DNA from: Streptomyces sp. 35G-GA-8
Lineage (GTDB): Bacteria; Actinomycetota; Actinomycetes; Streptomycetales; Streptomycetaceae
Length of the DNA stretch: 64,000 bases
Direction of reading: 5' to 3'
NCBI RefSeq assembly: GCF_023534745.1
Contig: NZ_JAMHJQ010000001.1
Span: 504,110 to 568,109, forward strand
Below are positions 25,872-33,903 of this stretch, piece after piece; position 1 is the first letter of the stretch; every line of letters starts with the position of its first letter. The notes beneath the pieces were generated by a model, which was not told where the DNA came from, searched no databases, and saw only the letters and a program-made list of their open reading frames with translations. The position numbers were made by a program, and so were the translations under genes.

Positions 25872-27731
25872 GTGACCGTGCTGACGAACGACCCGGGCGC
25901 CTTCGCGGACGAGGCCCTGGCGGGATTCGCCGCCGCCCACGCCGAGGAGATCCGGGCGCTGCACGGCGGCGTCGTCCGCGCCTCGGCCACCCCGCCGGGC
26001 CGGGTGGCCGTCGTCATCGGCGGCGGCACCGGCCACTACCCCGCGTTCGCCGGCTGGGTCGGTCCCGGCTTCGCGCACGGCGCGGCCTGCGGCCATGTCT
26101 TCGCCTCCCCCTCCGCCTCGCAGATCTGCTCGGTGGCACGGGCCGCCGACAGCGGCGGCGGTGTGATCCTCGGCTTCGGCAACTACGCCGGGGACATCCT
26201 GCACTTCGGGCGGGCGGCCGAACAGCTCCGCGCGGAAGGCATGGAGGTCAGGACCCTCACGGTCACGGACGACATCGCGTCGGGACCGGCCGACAACACC
26301 GCGCCGCGCCGGGGCATCGGGGGCGATTTCTCCGTACTGAAGATCCTCGGTGGAGCGGCCGAGGCCGGTCTCGGCATCGACGCGGCCGTACGGGCCGGCC
26401 GCAGGGCCAACGCCGCCACCCGCTCGCTCGGCCTCGCCTTCGGCGGCTGCACCCTGCCGGGCGCGGACCGGCCGCTGTTCACCGTCCCCGCCGGGCGGAT
26501 GAGCGTCGGCCTCGGTATCCACGGCGAACCGGGGATCGCGGAGCTCCCCCTGCCCACCGCCGACGGGGCCGCCGACCTCCTGGTGGACAGGATCCTGGCG
26601 GAGCGGGCGGTGGCCGCCGCCGGTGTGGGCGGATCCGACCGGGTGGCGCTGCTGCTCAACGGCCTGGGCGGGACCAAGTACGAGGAGCTGTACGTCGTCC
26701 ATCGCCGCGTCGCCGAGCGGCTGGCCGCCGAGGGCCTGACCGTCGTCGCGCCGGTGGTCGGCGAGCAGGTCACCAGCCTCGGGATGGCCGGCCTCTCCCT
26801 CACCCTGACCTTCCTCGACGACGAACTGGAAGCGCTGTGGACGGCTCCGGCCGCCACGCCCGCCTTCCGCCGGGGCGTCCTAGCGCCCCGGCCGCCGCGT
26901 ACCGACGATCTGACCCTCACCCACCGGATGCCACTGGTCGTACCTGGCGACCCTCGTTCGCGGGCCCTGGGGGCGCGGCTGGCCGAGGCCCTGCTGACAG
27001 TGCGCGACACCGTGGTGGCCCATGAGACACGGCTCGGGGACCTCGACGCCGTGGCGGGCGACGGCGACCACGGCATCGGGATGCGGCGCGGGGCCGAGGC
27101 CGCCGCGGTCGCCGCGCGGGAGGCGGTCGCCCTCGGCGCGGGCGCCGGTACGGTGCTCGCGCACGCCGGCGCGGCCTGGTCGGAACGGGCCGGCGGCACG
27201 TCCGGCGCGCTGTGGGGCGCGGCGCTGACGTCCTTCGGCGCGGTGCTCGGCGACCACGACGGCACCGCGGCCGGACGCGACGCGGGTACGGCCGGACACG
27301 GCGGAGGTACGAGCGGACGCGACGGCGGTACCGCCGAGCGCGACGGCGCCCGGCTGACCCGTGCCGTACGGGCCGCCGTGGACACGGTGCTGCGGATCGG
27401 CGGAGCGCGGCCCGGTGACAAGACGCTGGTGGACGCGGCGGTGCCATTCGCCGACCGGCTGGAGGCGGCGTTGCCGACGGCCGGGTTCACCGCCGCGTGG
27501 GCACAGGCCGCGCGAGCCGCGGGCGAGGCCGCGGAGGCGACCGCCGGGATCGCCGCGCGCCTGGGCCGGGCCCGTACCCACGGGGTCCGGGGTCTCGGCT
27601 CACCCGACCCGGGGGCGATCTCGTTCGCCCTGATCGTCGCGGCCCTCACCCCCCGCTCCCCGGGCTCCCCCGGCCCCCTCGGCTCTCCCGACTCCCCCGG
27701 GGCCCGCAACTCCCCCGAGGCGACACACTGA
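25872..27731 (+). CDS. Fused DhaK-DhaL dihydroxyacetone/tetrulose kinase
   Basis: This 619-residue protein is an ATP-dependent ketose kinase. The DhaK half (about 1-330) has VVIGGGTGHYPAFAGWVG and GLGIHGEPGI, whose His (about residue 217) binds the substrate carbonyl covalently. The DhaL half (about 355-600) has DAVAGDGDHGIGMRRG for Mg-ATP and ERAGGTSGALWGAAL. A Gly/Asp/Thr-rich insert of degenerate GRDGGTA units splits DhaL at about 465-495, and the C-terminus is a Pro/Ser/Gly tail. The GTG at 25872 follows GAGGGAGC. The substrate could be dihydroxyacetone or an erythrulose. Confidence 0.88.
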   Translation: MTVLTNDPGAFADEALAGFAAAHAEEIRALHGGVVRASATPPGRVAVVIGGGTGHYPAFAGWVGPGFAHGAACGHVFASPSASQICSVARAADSGGGVILGFGNYAGDILHFGRAAEQLRAEGMEVRTLTVTDDIASGPADNTAPRRGIGGDFSVLKILGGAAEAGLGIDAAVRAGRRANAATRSLGLAFGGCTLPGADRPLFTVPAGRMSVGLGIHGEPGIAELPLPTADGAADLLVDRILAERAVAAAGVGGSDRVALLLNGLGGTKYEELYVVHRRVAERLAAEGLTVVAPVVGEQVTSLGMAGLSLTLTFLDDELEALWTAPAATPAFRRGVLAPRPPRTDDLTLTHRMPLVVPGDPRSRALGARLAEALLTVRDTVVAHETRLGDLDAVAGDGDHGIGMRRGAEAAAVAAREAVALGAGAGTVLAHAGAAWSERAGGTSGALWGAALTSFGAVLGDHDGTAAGRDAGTAGHGGGTSGRDGGTAERDGARLTRAVRAAVDTVLRIGGARPGDKTLVDAAVPFADRLEAALPTAGFTAAWAQAARAAGEAAEATAGIAARLGRARTHGVRGLGSPDPGAISFALIVAALTPRSPGSPGPLGSPDSPGARNSPEATH

Positions 27732-27843
27732 TGTCAGGGAGGTCCGCATCGGCGGCACCACCACCCCGTCCCCGGTGATTGGATGGGCGCAGGCTCGCTT
27801 CCCGCTCCCGTCGGCGGCCCGGGCCCGGACTGGAGGTCGCACG

Positions 27844-28869
27844 ATGGTGACGAAGAGCCGTACGGGTCAGCCCACCCTGGAGGAGGTCGCGGCGCTCGCG
27901 GGCGTCGGCCGGGGCACGGTGTCCCGCGTCGTCAACAACTCGCCGGGGGTGAAGGACACCACGCGGCATCTGGTCGAGCAGGCCATCGCCCAGCTCGGCT
28001 ACATACCCAACCGGGCCGCCCGCGCCCTGGCGGGCAGCCGTACCGACGCCGTGGCCCTGGTGATCCCCGAGACCGAGAAACGCTTCTTCGCCGAGCCGTA
28101 CTTCTCCGAGATCGTCCACGGTGTGGGCGACGGACTCGCCGACACCGAGCTCCAGCTCCTGCTGACCCTCGTCCGTACCGAGAAGGAGCGCCAACGCTTC
28201 CTCCAGTACGCGCGCGCCCGCCGGATCGACGGCGTCCTCCTGGTCTCCGTCCACGACAGCGACCCGCTGCCCGATCTGCTGGCCGAGATGGAGATACCGA
28301 CGGTCCTCGGCGGACGCAGGTCCGGGGAGGAACCGGTGTCGTATGTCGACTCCGACAATGTGGGAGGCGCGCGGACCGCCGTTCGCCATCTGTTCTCGTC
28401 CGGGCGCCGGGCGATCGCCACCATCACCGGCCCGCTGGACATGTATGTGGCGCAGTGCCGCCTGCGCGGCTACGAGGAGGCGGTACGGGAACACGCCACC
28501 CGCCCCGCACCCTCCTGGATCGCGCACGGCGACTTCACCGAGGAGAGCGGGCGCCGCGCGATGGCGGAGCTGCTGCGCCTCCACCCGGACCTCGACGCGG
28601 TGTTCGCCGCCTCCGACCTGATGGCGGTGGGCGCCCTGCACACCCTGCGGGCGGCGGGCCGCCGGGTCCCGGAGGATGTGGCGGTGGTGGGCTTCGACGA
28701 CTCCCCTCTCGCCCGCCACACGGACCCTCAACTGAGCTCGGTGCGCCAGCCGGTGGAGGAGATGGGGCGCACGATGGCCCGGGTACTGCTGGAGACGATC
28801 AACGACACCTCGGCGGCCTGGCAGCATGTGGTCCTGCGCACGGAACTGGTACGACGCGCCTCGGGGTGA
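27844..28869 (+). CDS. LacI family transcriptional regulator
   Basis: The 341-residue repressor has an N-terminal LacI helix-turn-helix with hinge (PTLEEVAALAGVGRGTVSRVVNNSPGV...YIPNRAARALAG) and a periplasmic-binding-protein-like sugar domain ending VGFDDSPLARHTDPQLSSVRQP. Length and motifs are normal. The ATG at 27844 gives the standard start. It lies about 110 bp after the DhaK-DhaL kinase on the same strand. No obvious sugar operon adjoins it, so its targets may be elsewhere. Confidence 0.92.
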   Translation: MVTKSRTGQPTLEEVAALAGVGRGTVSRVVNNSPGVKDTTRHLVEQAIAQLGYIPNRAARALAGSRTDAVALVIPETEKRFFAEPYFSEIVHGVGDGLADTELQLLLTLVRTEKERQRFLQYARARRIDGVLLVSVHDSDPLPDLLAEMEIPTVLGGRRSGEEPVSYVDSDNVGGARTAVRHLFSSGRRAIATITGPLDMYVAQCRLRGYEEAVREHATRPAPSWIAHGDFTEESGRRAMAELLRLHPDLDAVFAASDLMAVGALHTLRAAGRRVPEDVAVVGFDDSPLARHTDPQLSSVRQPVEEMGRTMARVLLETINDTSAAWQHVVLRTELVRRASG

Positions 28870-28945
28870 ACGGCTCCACGCCGCCGGGTGAGGGGCTCCC
28901 GTCGGACGGCCCGGTCGTGGCGGGCGTACGGCAGCGCCAGAGGCG

Positions 28946-30154
28946 TCAGGAGGTGCTGCCGGGCCAGGGGACATCGGTCTCGACGGGCACGGTGTAGTCG
29001 ATACCGGGCACCGCGAAGCCGTAGAGACGCCGGACCTCGGCGTGGAACCAGTCGAGGTCGGCCAGTTCGCCGATCGTGTCGGTGGTGGCGCTGTTCCACC
29101 GCTCGGCGACGGCGGCCTGCACACCCGGGTCGAGTTCCCAGGTGTCGAGACGTACGCGACCCTCCGCGTCGAGGTCGAGCGGACGGACCCCGGTGAGCCG
29201 GTCCCACAGCTCGGTGAGCTGAGCGACCGGCGGCGACATGGTGTCGCCGAGGACACCGCGCAGCAGCCCGACGTAGAGCGCGATGCCCGGGATGGCGGTG
29301 GAGGACTGAGTGACGGCGGCGCCGTTCACGGATGTCACCGCGCGCCCGCCGACGAGTTCGGCGAGACGGACGTCGAGGGTGCGAGCGGTCTGTTCGAGGT
29401 GGGCCTTGGCGGCGCCGATGGTGCCCTGCCGGTAGATCGCCGCGGTCAGGGGGGAGCCGATGTAGGACAGTGCGGCGGTGGTGAAGCCGGGGGCGAGGAG
29501 TTCGCGTTCGGCGAGGTGATCGATCCACCGCTCCCAGTCGGAGCCACCCATCACGGCGACCGTCTGGGCGATGTCGTCACCCTCGGCCGGCGGGGTCTCG
29601 ACTTCCTTCACCTCGGGGGCGCCCCGGTCGGTGAAGACGAGCGTCCTGGTGCGGTGTGCCTCACCGACGGGTTTGAGGACCGAGGCGTAGCCGGCTCCGG
29701 TGTCGGGGTCGGTACGGCGCGGGGCCGCCACGGAGTAGACGAGGTAGTCCAGGCGTCCGCCGAAACGCTGCCGGACGAGTTCGCAGACCCGCTCCTTCAT
29801 GGCGTCCGAGAAGGCGTCACCGTTGAGGAAGACCATCTCCCGGCCACGGTCGCGGGCGAGTTCCGCGGTGGCCGCCGTGCGGTACCAGCCGGCCGTTCCG
29901 GTGAGCCGGCCGGGGGCCTTCTCGAAGCAGACTCCGATGCCACGGATGCCCGCCCTGGCCAGTCCCGCGACGGTGGCGGCCAGCCCGTACCCCGCGGAGG
30001 ATCCGATGACGAGCGCGACCGGCGCTCGGTCCGGGGCGGCGGCCGGGGCGGGGACGGCCCGCCACATGTCCTCCACCAGGCGCGCGCAGCCCGCCGGATG
30101 GGAGTCGAGGAAGAGGAAGCCGCGGCTGCGTGGGGTGATGACGCGCTCGGTCAT
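28946..30154 (-). CDS. fabV: FabV-type trans-2-enoyl-ACP/CoA reductase
   Basis: The 402-residue NADH-dependent reductase performs the last step of fatty acid elongation. It has the long-chain SDR Rossmann motif (VALVIGSSAGYGLAATVAGL) and the FabV active site with eight residues between Tyr and Lys (IYRQGTIGAAK, Y241 and K250). The C-terminus (PGIDYTVPVETDVPWPG) is also conserved. FabV enzymes are typically triclosan-tolerant alternatives to FabI. The ATG at 30154 overlaps the stop of a tiny ACP-like reading frame. It is convergent with the LacI gene. Confidence 0.93.
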   Translation of the reverse strand: MTERVITPRSRGFLFLDSHPAGCARLVEDMWRAVPAPAAAPDRAPVALVIGSSAGYGLAATVAGLARAGIRGIGVCFEKAPGRLTGTAGWYRTAATAELARDRGREMVFLNGDAFSDAMKERVCELVRQRFGGRLDYLVYSVAAPRRTDPDTGAGYASVLKPVGEAHRTRTLVFTDRGAPEVKEVETPPAEGDDIAQTVAVMGGSDWERWIDHLAERELLAPGFTTAALSYIGSPLTAAIYRQGTIGAAKAHLEQTARTLDVRLAELVGGRAVTSVNGAAVTQSSTAIPGIALYVGLLRGVLGDTMSPPVAQLTELWDRLTGVRPLDLDAEGRVRLDTWELDPGVQAAVAERWNSATTDTIGELADLDWFHAEVRRLYGFAVPGIDYTVPVETDVPWPGSTS

Positions 30155-30300
30155 GGGTGCGGGCCCTTCGGGTCGTCGTGGCACGCGGGCACGGCGTCCG
30201 CCGGAACGCGCACCGCGTCCCGCAAGTCTGCGACGGCCCGGGCAGCCGCGGTCGTCTCGTCGGGGACAGTAATGCCCAGGCGATCTTGGAGGGTTTCCAC
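30151..30300 (-). CDS. Possible 49-residue ACP-like fragment coupled to fabV
   Basis: A minus frame from GTG 30300 to a TGA overlapping the fabV ATG (ATGA) reads VETLQDRLGITVPDE, then a helix ending VADLRDAV. This resembles helices II-III of acyl carrier proteins (LE-RLGI-IPDE...TVGDLVDAV). The half with the phosphopantetheine Ser (DSL) is absent and no good Shine-Dalgarno is seen. It is either a truncated acpP relic or a chance reading frame. Its position before a fatty-acid enzyme makes a relic plausible. Confidence 0.35.
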   Translation of the reverse strand: METLQDRLGITVPDETTAAARAVADLRDAVRVPADAVPACHDDPKGPHP

Positions 30301-30314
30301 CAGTGGGACGCCGC

Positions 30315-30350
30315 CGCCCCGGGCCGCATCCCGTGGGGGATACGGCCCGG
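30315..30350 (-). terminator. Terminator hairpin after the RNHCP gene
   Basis: On the minus strand CCGGGCCGTATCCC pairs with GGGATGCGGCCCGG (14 bp, one G-U pair) around a CCAC loop. It begins about 20 bp after the RNHCP stop. Confidence 0.7.
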
Positions 30351-30368
30351 AGCGGCGATCGTTCTCGC

Positions 30369-30764
30369 TCAGAGCGAGCCGAGCCGTTCCAGGGGGAACG
30401 GCGGCTGCGCCAGGGGGCGTACGGCGAGCCGGGTGAGCGGCAGGACGTTGTCGTCGCCCGCCGTGCGGTTGGCGTGCAGTACATCGCAGTGGACGCAGCG
30501 GTGGACGAGTACCCATTCGCCGTCCCCGCGTACGGAGATGGCGAGCGGCTCCATCCGGGCACCGCAGTCGGCGGCCCGGTCGCCCGGGGTGTCGTCGACA
30601 TGACGGCTCCACAGGCAGTTCGGGCAGTGGTTGCGGTGGCCGGTGCCGGCCGCGGTCATCGGTACGTCGAGACCGCAGTGGAGGCAGCGGAAGGACTCGG
30701 TGCGTGACTCCGGACGCGCGCGTCTGGAGGTGTTGCGGGAGGTGTTGCGGGAAGTGCGGGACAT
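30369..30764 (-). CDS. RNHCP-domain zinc-binding protein
   Basis: The 131-residue protein has a Ser/Arg/Asn-rich N-terminus followed by FRCLHCGLDV, then the name-giving GHRNHCPNCLWSRHVD, a Cys in ADCGARMEP, and VHRCVHCDVLHANRTAGDDN. The Cys pairs form zinc-binding knuckles. RNHCP proteins are widespread in actinobacteria and have no established function. A strong hairpin follows it. The upstream 340 bp contain two tandem 16-bp repeats. Confidence 0.88.
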   Translation of the reverse strand: MSRTSRNTSRNTSRRARPESRTESFRCLHCGLDVPMTAAGTGHRNHCPNCLWSRHVDDTPGDRAADCGARMEPLAISVRGDGEWVLVHRCVHCDVLHANRTAGDDNVLPLTRLAVRPLAQPPFPLERLGSL

Positions 30765-31103
30765 CGTGAGAACGACTCCTGGTGTGACGCTCGGACGGTC
30801 GGGGATGAACGCCGTCTCGTACCAGGGGAGTTCGCTCCGGTCGGGCGATGCCTGTCGGCCGTGCGTGTCAGCGGCAGCGGTCCCGTGCGGACATCCGCGC
30901 AGGCATCACGGAGAGAGAACTGCCTCGGTCAGGAGAACGGTTCCGACCGGCCACAGGCATACAACACCACCCTTGGGATCACTCGTCAGGAGCGCGCGGT
31001 GAGCGCCCTTCGATGAAACAGGCGGCCGGGCCCGCGCGGCAACCGAATATCCGGAGGTCCGAATATCCGGAGGTCCGCAGATCGGACCGGCGCGGCGCGG
31101 CGC
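30765..31103. other. Gene-free interval upstream of the RNHCP gene
   Basis: About 340 bp lie between the xdhC stop and the RNHCP start, and no coding region is convincing. The only clear structure is the tandem repeat at 31043-31074. Confidence 0.7.
31043..31074. repeat. Two tandem copies of a 16-bp unit
   Basis: CCGAATATCCGGAGGT occurs twice head-to-tail (31043-31058 and 31059-31074). Each contains a near-palindrome CCGAATATCCGG. It lies just after xdhC and could act as an operator pair or be a recent duplication. Confidence 0.6.
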
Positions 31104-32258
31104 TCAGGCGACCGACCCGATCGCCCGCGGCCTCGGTCCGTCGTGGTGGATCGGGGTGTGGGCGCCCGTCAGGGGGACACCGCTGCCGCCCCGCCGGACC
31201 GCGACGATCTCCGCGGCGATCGACAGCGCGGTCTCCTCGGGCGTACGGGCCCCGAGGTCAAGCCCTATCGGCGAGTGCAGTGCGGCGAGTTCGCGCTCGG
31301 TGACACCGATCTCGCGCAGCCGTCTGTTGCGGTCCTCGTGGGTACGGCGGGAGCCCATCGCGCCGACGAAGGCGACGGGCAGTCGGAGTGCCAGTTCCAG
31401 CAGGGGCACATCGAACTTGGCGTCATGGGTGAGGACACAGAGCACCGTACGGCTGTCGACCGCCGTCGACGCCAGATAGCGGTGCGGCCAGTCGACCACG
31501 ATCTCGTCGGCGTCCGGGAAGCGGTCCCGGGTGGCGAAGACGGGGCGCGCGTCGCAGACGGTCACGTGGTAGCCCAGGAACGCGCCGGCCCGCACCAGCG
31601 CGGCGGCGAAGTCGATGGCGCCGAAGACGATCATGCGCGGGGGCGGCACGCTCGACTCGACCAGGAGCGTCAGCGGCTGTCCGCACCGTACTCCCCGCTC
31701 CCCCAGGGCGACCGTGCCGGTACGGCCCGCGTCCAGCAGGGCGCGGGCCTCGGCCGCCGCCGTACGGTCCAGCCGGGGGTGGCCGCCGAGGCCGCCCTCG
31801 TACGATCCGTCGGGGCGCACCAGCAGGGCGCGGCCCCGGAGGGCGGCCGGTCCTTCGGTGATCCGGGCGAGCGCCGCCGCCTCCCCTCGTGCGGCCGTGG
31901 ACAGCGCCGCCGCGAACACCGCGCGCGGGGCGCTGCCCGTGGCGTCGGACCGTACCGGCGTCACCAGGATGTCGATGACACCGCCGCAGGTCAGCCCCAC
32001 GGCGAAGGCGTCCTCGTCGCTGTAGCCGAACCGCTCCAGGACGGTGGTGCCGTCCTGGAGGGCCTGTTGGCACAGCTCGTACACGGCCCCTTCCACGCAG
32101 CCGCCCGAGACGGAGCCGATCGCCGTGCCCGCGCTGTCGACGGCGAGCGCGGCTCCCGGCCGGCGGGGCGCGCTGCCGGTGACCGCCACGACGGTGGCGA
32201 CGGCGAAGTCACGTCCCTGCTCGACCCACCGGTTCAGCTCTTCGGCGATGTCCAGCAT
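31104..32258 (-). CDS. xdhC: XdhC family molybdenum-cofactor maturation protein
   Basis: The 384-residue XdhC/CoxI protein sulfurates or inserts molybdenum cofactor into xanthine dehydrogenase. The N-terminal domain has VAVTGSAPRRPGAALAV and GSVSGGCVEGAVYE, with the conserved Cys that binds the cofactor. The C-terminal Rossmann domain has VLCVLTHDAKFDVPLL and FVGAMGSRRTHEDR. The ATG at 32258 follows AGGAGA. It is the last gene of the minus-strand xdh set, 71 bp after the NCS2 permease. Confidence 0.93.
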   Translation of the reverse strand: MLDIAEELNRWVEQGRDFAVATVVAVTGSAPRRPGAALAVDSAGTAIGSVSGGCVEGAVYELCQQALQDGTTVLERFGYSDEDAFAVGLTCGGVIDILVTPVRSDATGSAPRAVFAAALSTAARGEAAALARITEGPAALRGRALLVRPDGSYEGGLGGHPRLDRTAAAEARALLDAGRTGTVALGERGVRCGQPLTLLVESSVPPPRMIVFGAIDFAAALVRAGAFLGYHVTVCDARPVFATRDRFPDADEIVVDWPHRYLASTAVDSRTVLCVLTHDAKFDVPLLELALRLPVAFVGAMGSRRTHEDRNRRLREIGVTERELAALHSPIGLDLGARTPEETALSIAAEIVAVRRGGSGVPLTGAHTPIHHDGPRPRAIGSVA

Positions 32259-32329
32259 GTCGGTCTCCTCAGGTCTGGTGGATGCGGGCGGATGGGCAGG
32301 GCCGGGCCGGCTGGCCCGTGTCTCATGTG

Positions 32330-33790
32330 TCAGGAGACGCCCAGCCAGGTTTCGATCGGGTGGAGCGCGTAGAAGACCACGAAGATCACGGTGAGGCCCC
32401 ACATCAGGGCCCCGATCTCCCGGGCCCTGCCCTGGGCGACGCGGATCGCGACGTACGAGATGACGCCCGCCGCGACCCCGGCGGTGATGGAGTAGGTGAA
32501 CGGCATCAGGACGACGGTCAGGAAGACCGGGACGGCGACGGCGCGGTCGCCCCAGTCCACATGCCGGGCGTTCTGCGTCATCATCGCGCCGATCACGACC
32601 AGGGCCGCCGCCGCGACCTCGCCCGGGACGATCTGGGTGAGGGGGGTGAAGAAGAGACAGGCGGCGAAGAGGAGGCCGGTGATGACGGAGGCGAAGCCGG
32701 TACGCGCTCCCTCACCGACGCCCGTCGCGGACTCGACGAAGACGGTCTGGCCCGAGCCGCCCGCGACCCCGCCGATGGCACCGCCCGCGCCGTCGATGAA
32801 CAGCGCCTTGGACAGGCCCGGCATGCGGCCCTTGCCGTCGGCGAGCCCGGCTTCCGTACCGACGCCGATGACGGTCGCCATCGCGTCGAAGAAGCCCGCG
32901 AGTACGAGGGTGAAGACGATCATGCCGACGGTCATCGCGCCGACCTGCCCCCAGCCGCCGAACTCCACCTTCCCGAAGAGCGAGAAGTCGGGCATGGAGA
33001 CGGCGCCGCCGGTCAGCTCCGGCGGACCGCTGTTCCACGCCTTGGGGCTGATGCCGCCCGTGGCGTTGAGGACGACGGCGATGACCGTGCCGATGACGAT
33101 GCCGATCAGGATGGCGCCCGGCACCTCGCGGGCCTGGAGCATGAAGATCAGCAGCAGGGTGACGCAGAAGATGAGGACGGGCCAGCCGACGAGTTCACCG
33201 GCCGGGCCGAGCGAGACGGGGCCCCCGCCCTGTGAGGCGTGCACGAAGCCCGCTTTCACCAGCCCGATCAGCGCGATGAACATGCCGATGCCCATGGTGA
33301 TCGCGTGCTTCAGCGCGAGCGGGATGGCGTTCATGATCATTTCCCGCAGGCCGGTGATCACCAGCAGGCAGATCACCACTCCGTACATCACGCACATGCC
33401 CATGGCCTGCGGCCATGTCATCACGGGCGCGACCTGGCCGGCCACCACACCGGAGACGGAGAGCCCGGCGGCGAGCGCGAGGGGCACCTTGCCGACGAAG
33501 CCCATCAGCAGGGTGGTCAGGGCGGCGGCGAAGGCGGTCGCGGTGATCAGGGCCTGCTGACCGAGCGTGTCGCCCGCCGCGTCCTTGCCGGAGAGGATCA
33601 GCGGGTTGAGCAGCAGGATGTACGCCATGGCCATGAAGGTCGTGACGCCGCCGCGCACTTCGCGCGCGACGGTCGAGCCGCGGTGGGATATATGGAAGTA
33701 CCGGTCGGGCCAGGACCTGCCGGCCGGGGGACGTGAGTCTGTGCCGGCGTCCTCGGCGGTGGTCCTGGACTCCACTGACGAATGGGTCAT
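32330..33790 (-). CDS. NCS2 family permease (AzgA-like, adenine/guanine/hypoxanthine)
   Basis: The 486-residue polytopic protein has AzgA-branch signatures: REVRGGVTTFMAMAYILLLNPLIL at the N-terminus, FFDAMATVIGVG in the middle and GAIGGVAGGSGQTVFVESATGVGEGARTG. This branch imports hypoxanthine, adenine or guanine by proton symport, unlike the urate/xanthine-type permease at 3.8 kb. It lies between xanthine dehydrogenase and xdhC, so its substrate probably feeds the dehydrogenase. Confidence 0.92.
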   Translation of the reverse strand: MTHSSVESRTTAEDAGTDSRPPAGRSWPDRYFHISHRGSTVAREVRGGVTTFMAMAYILLLNPLILSGKDAAGDTLGQQALITATAFAAALTTLLMGFVGKVPLALAAGLSVSGVVAGQVAPVMTWPQAMGMCVMYGVVICLLVITGLREMIMNAIPLALKHAITMGIGMFIALIGLVKAGFVHASQGGGPVSLGPAGELVGWPVLIFCVTLLLIFMLQAREVPGAILIGIVIGTVIAVVLNATGGISPKAWNSGPPELTGGAVSMPDFSLFGKVEFGGWGQVGAMTVGMIVFTLVLAGFFDAMATVIGVGTEAGLADGKGRMPGLSKALFIDGAGGAIGGVAGGSGQTVFVESATGVGEGARTGFASVITGLLFAACLFFTPLTQIVPGEVAAAALVVIGAMMTQNARHVDWGDRAVAVPVFLTVVLMPFTYSITAGVAAGVISYVAIRVAQGRAREIGALMWGLTVIFVVFYALHPIETWLGVS

Positions 33791-33903
33791 GTGTGCCTGC
33801 TCCCAAGGTTCAAAGGGGCACCCGCGTAAAGACTGGAACCGCGGGGTTTGGGATGGTGCGGGGCTGCACGACCCGGGGGACGGCCCGAGACGAATCAGAT
33901 GCT

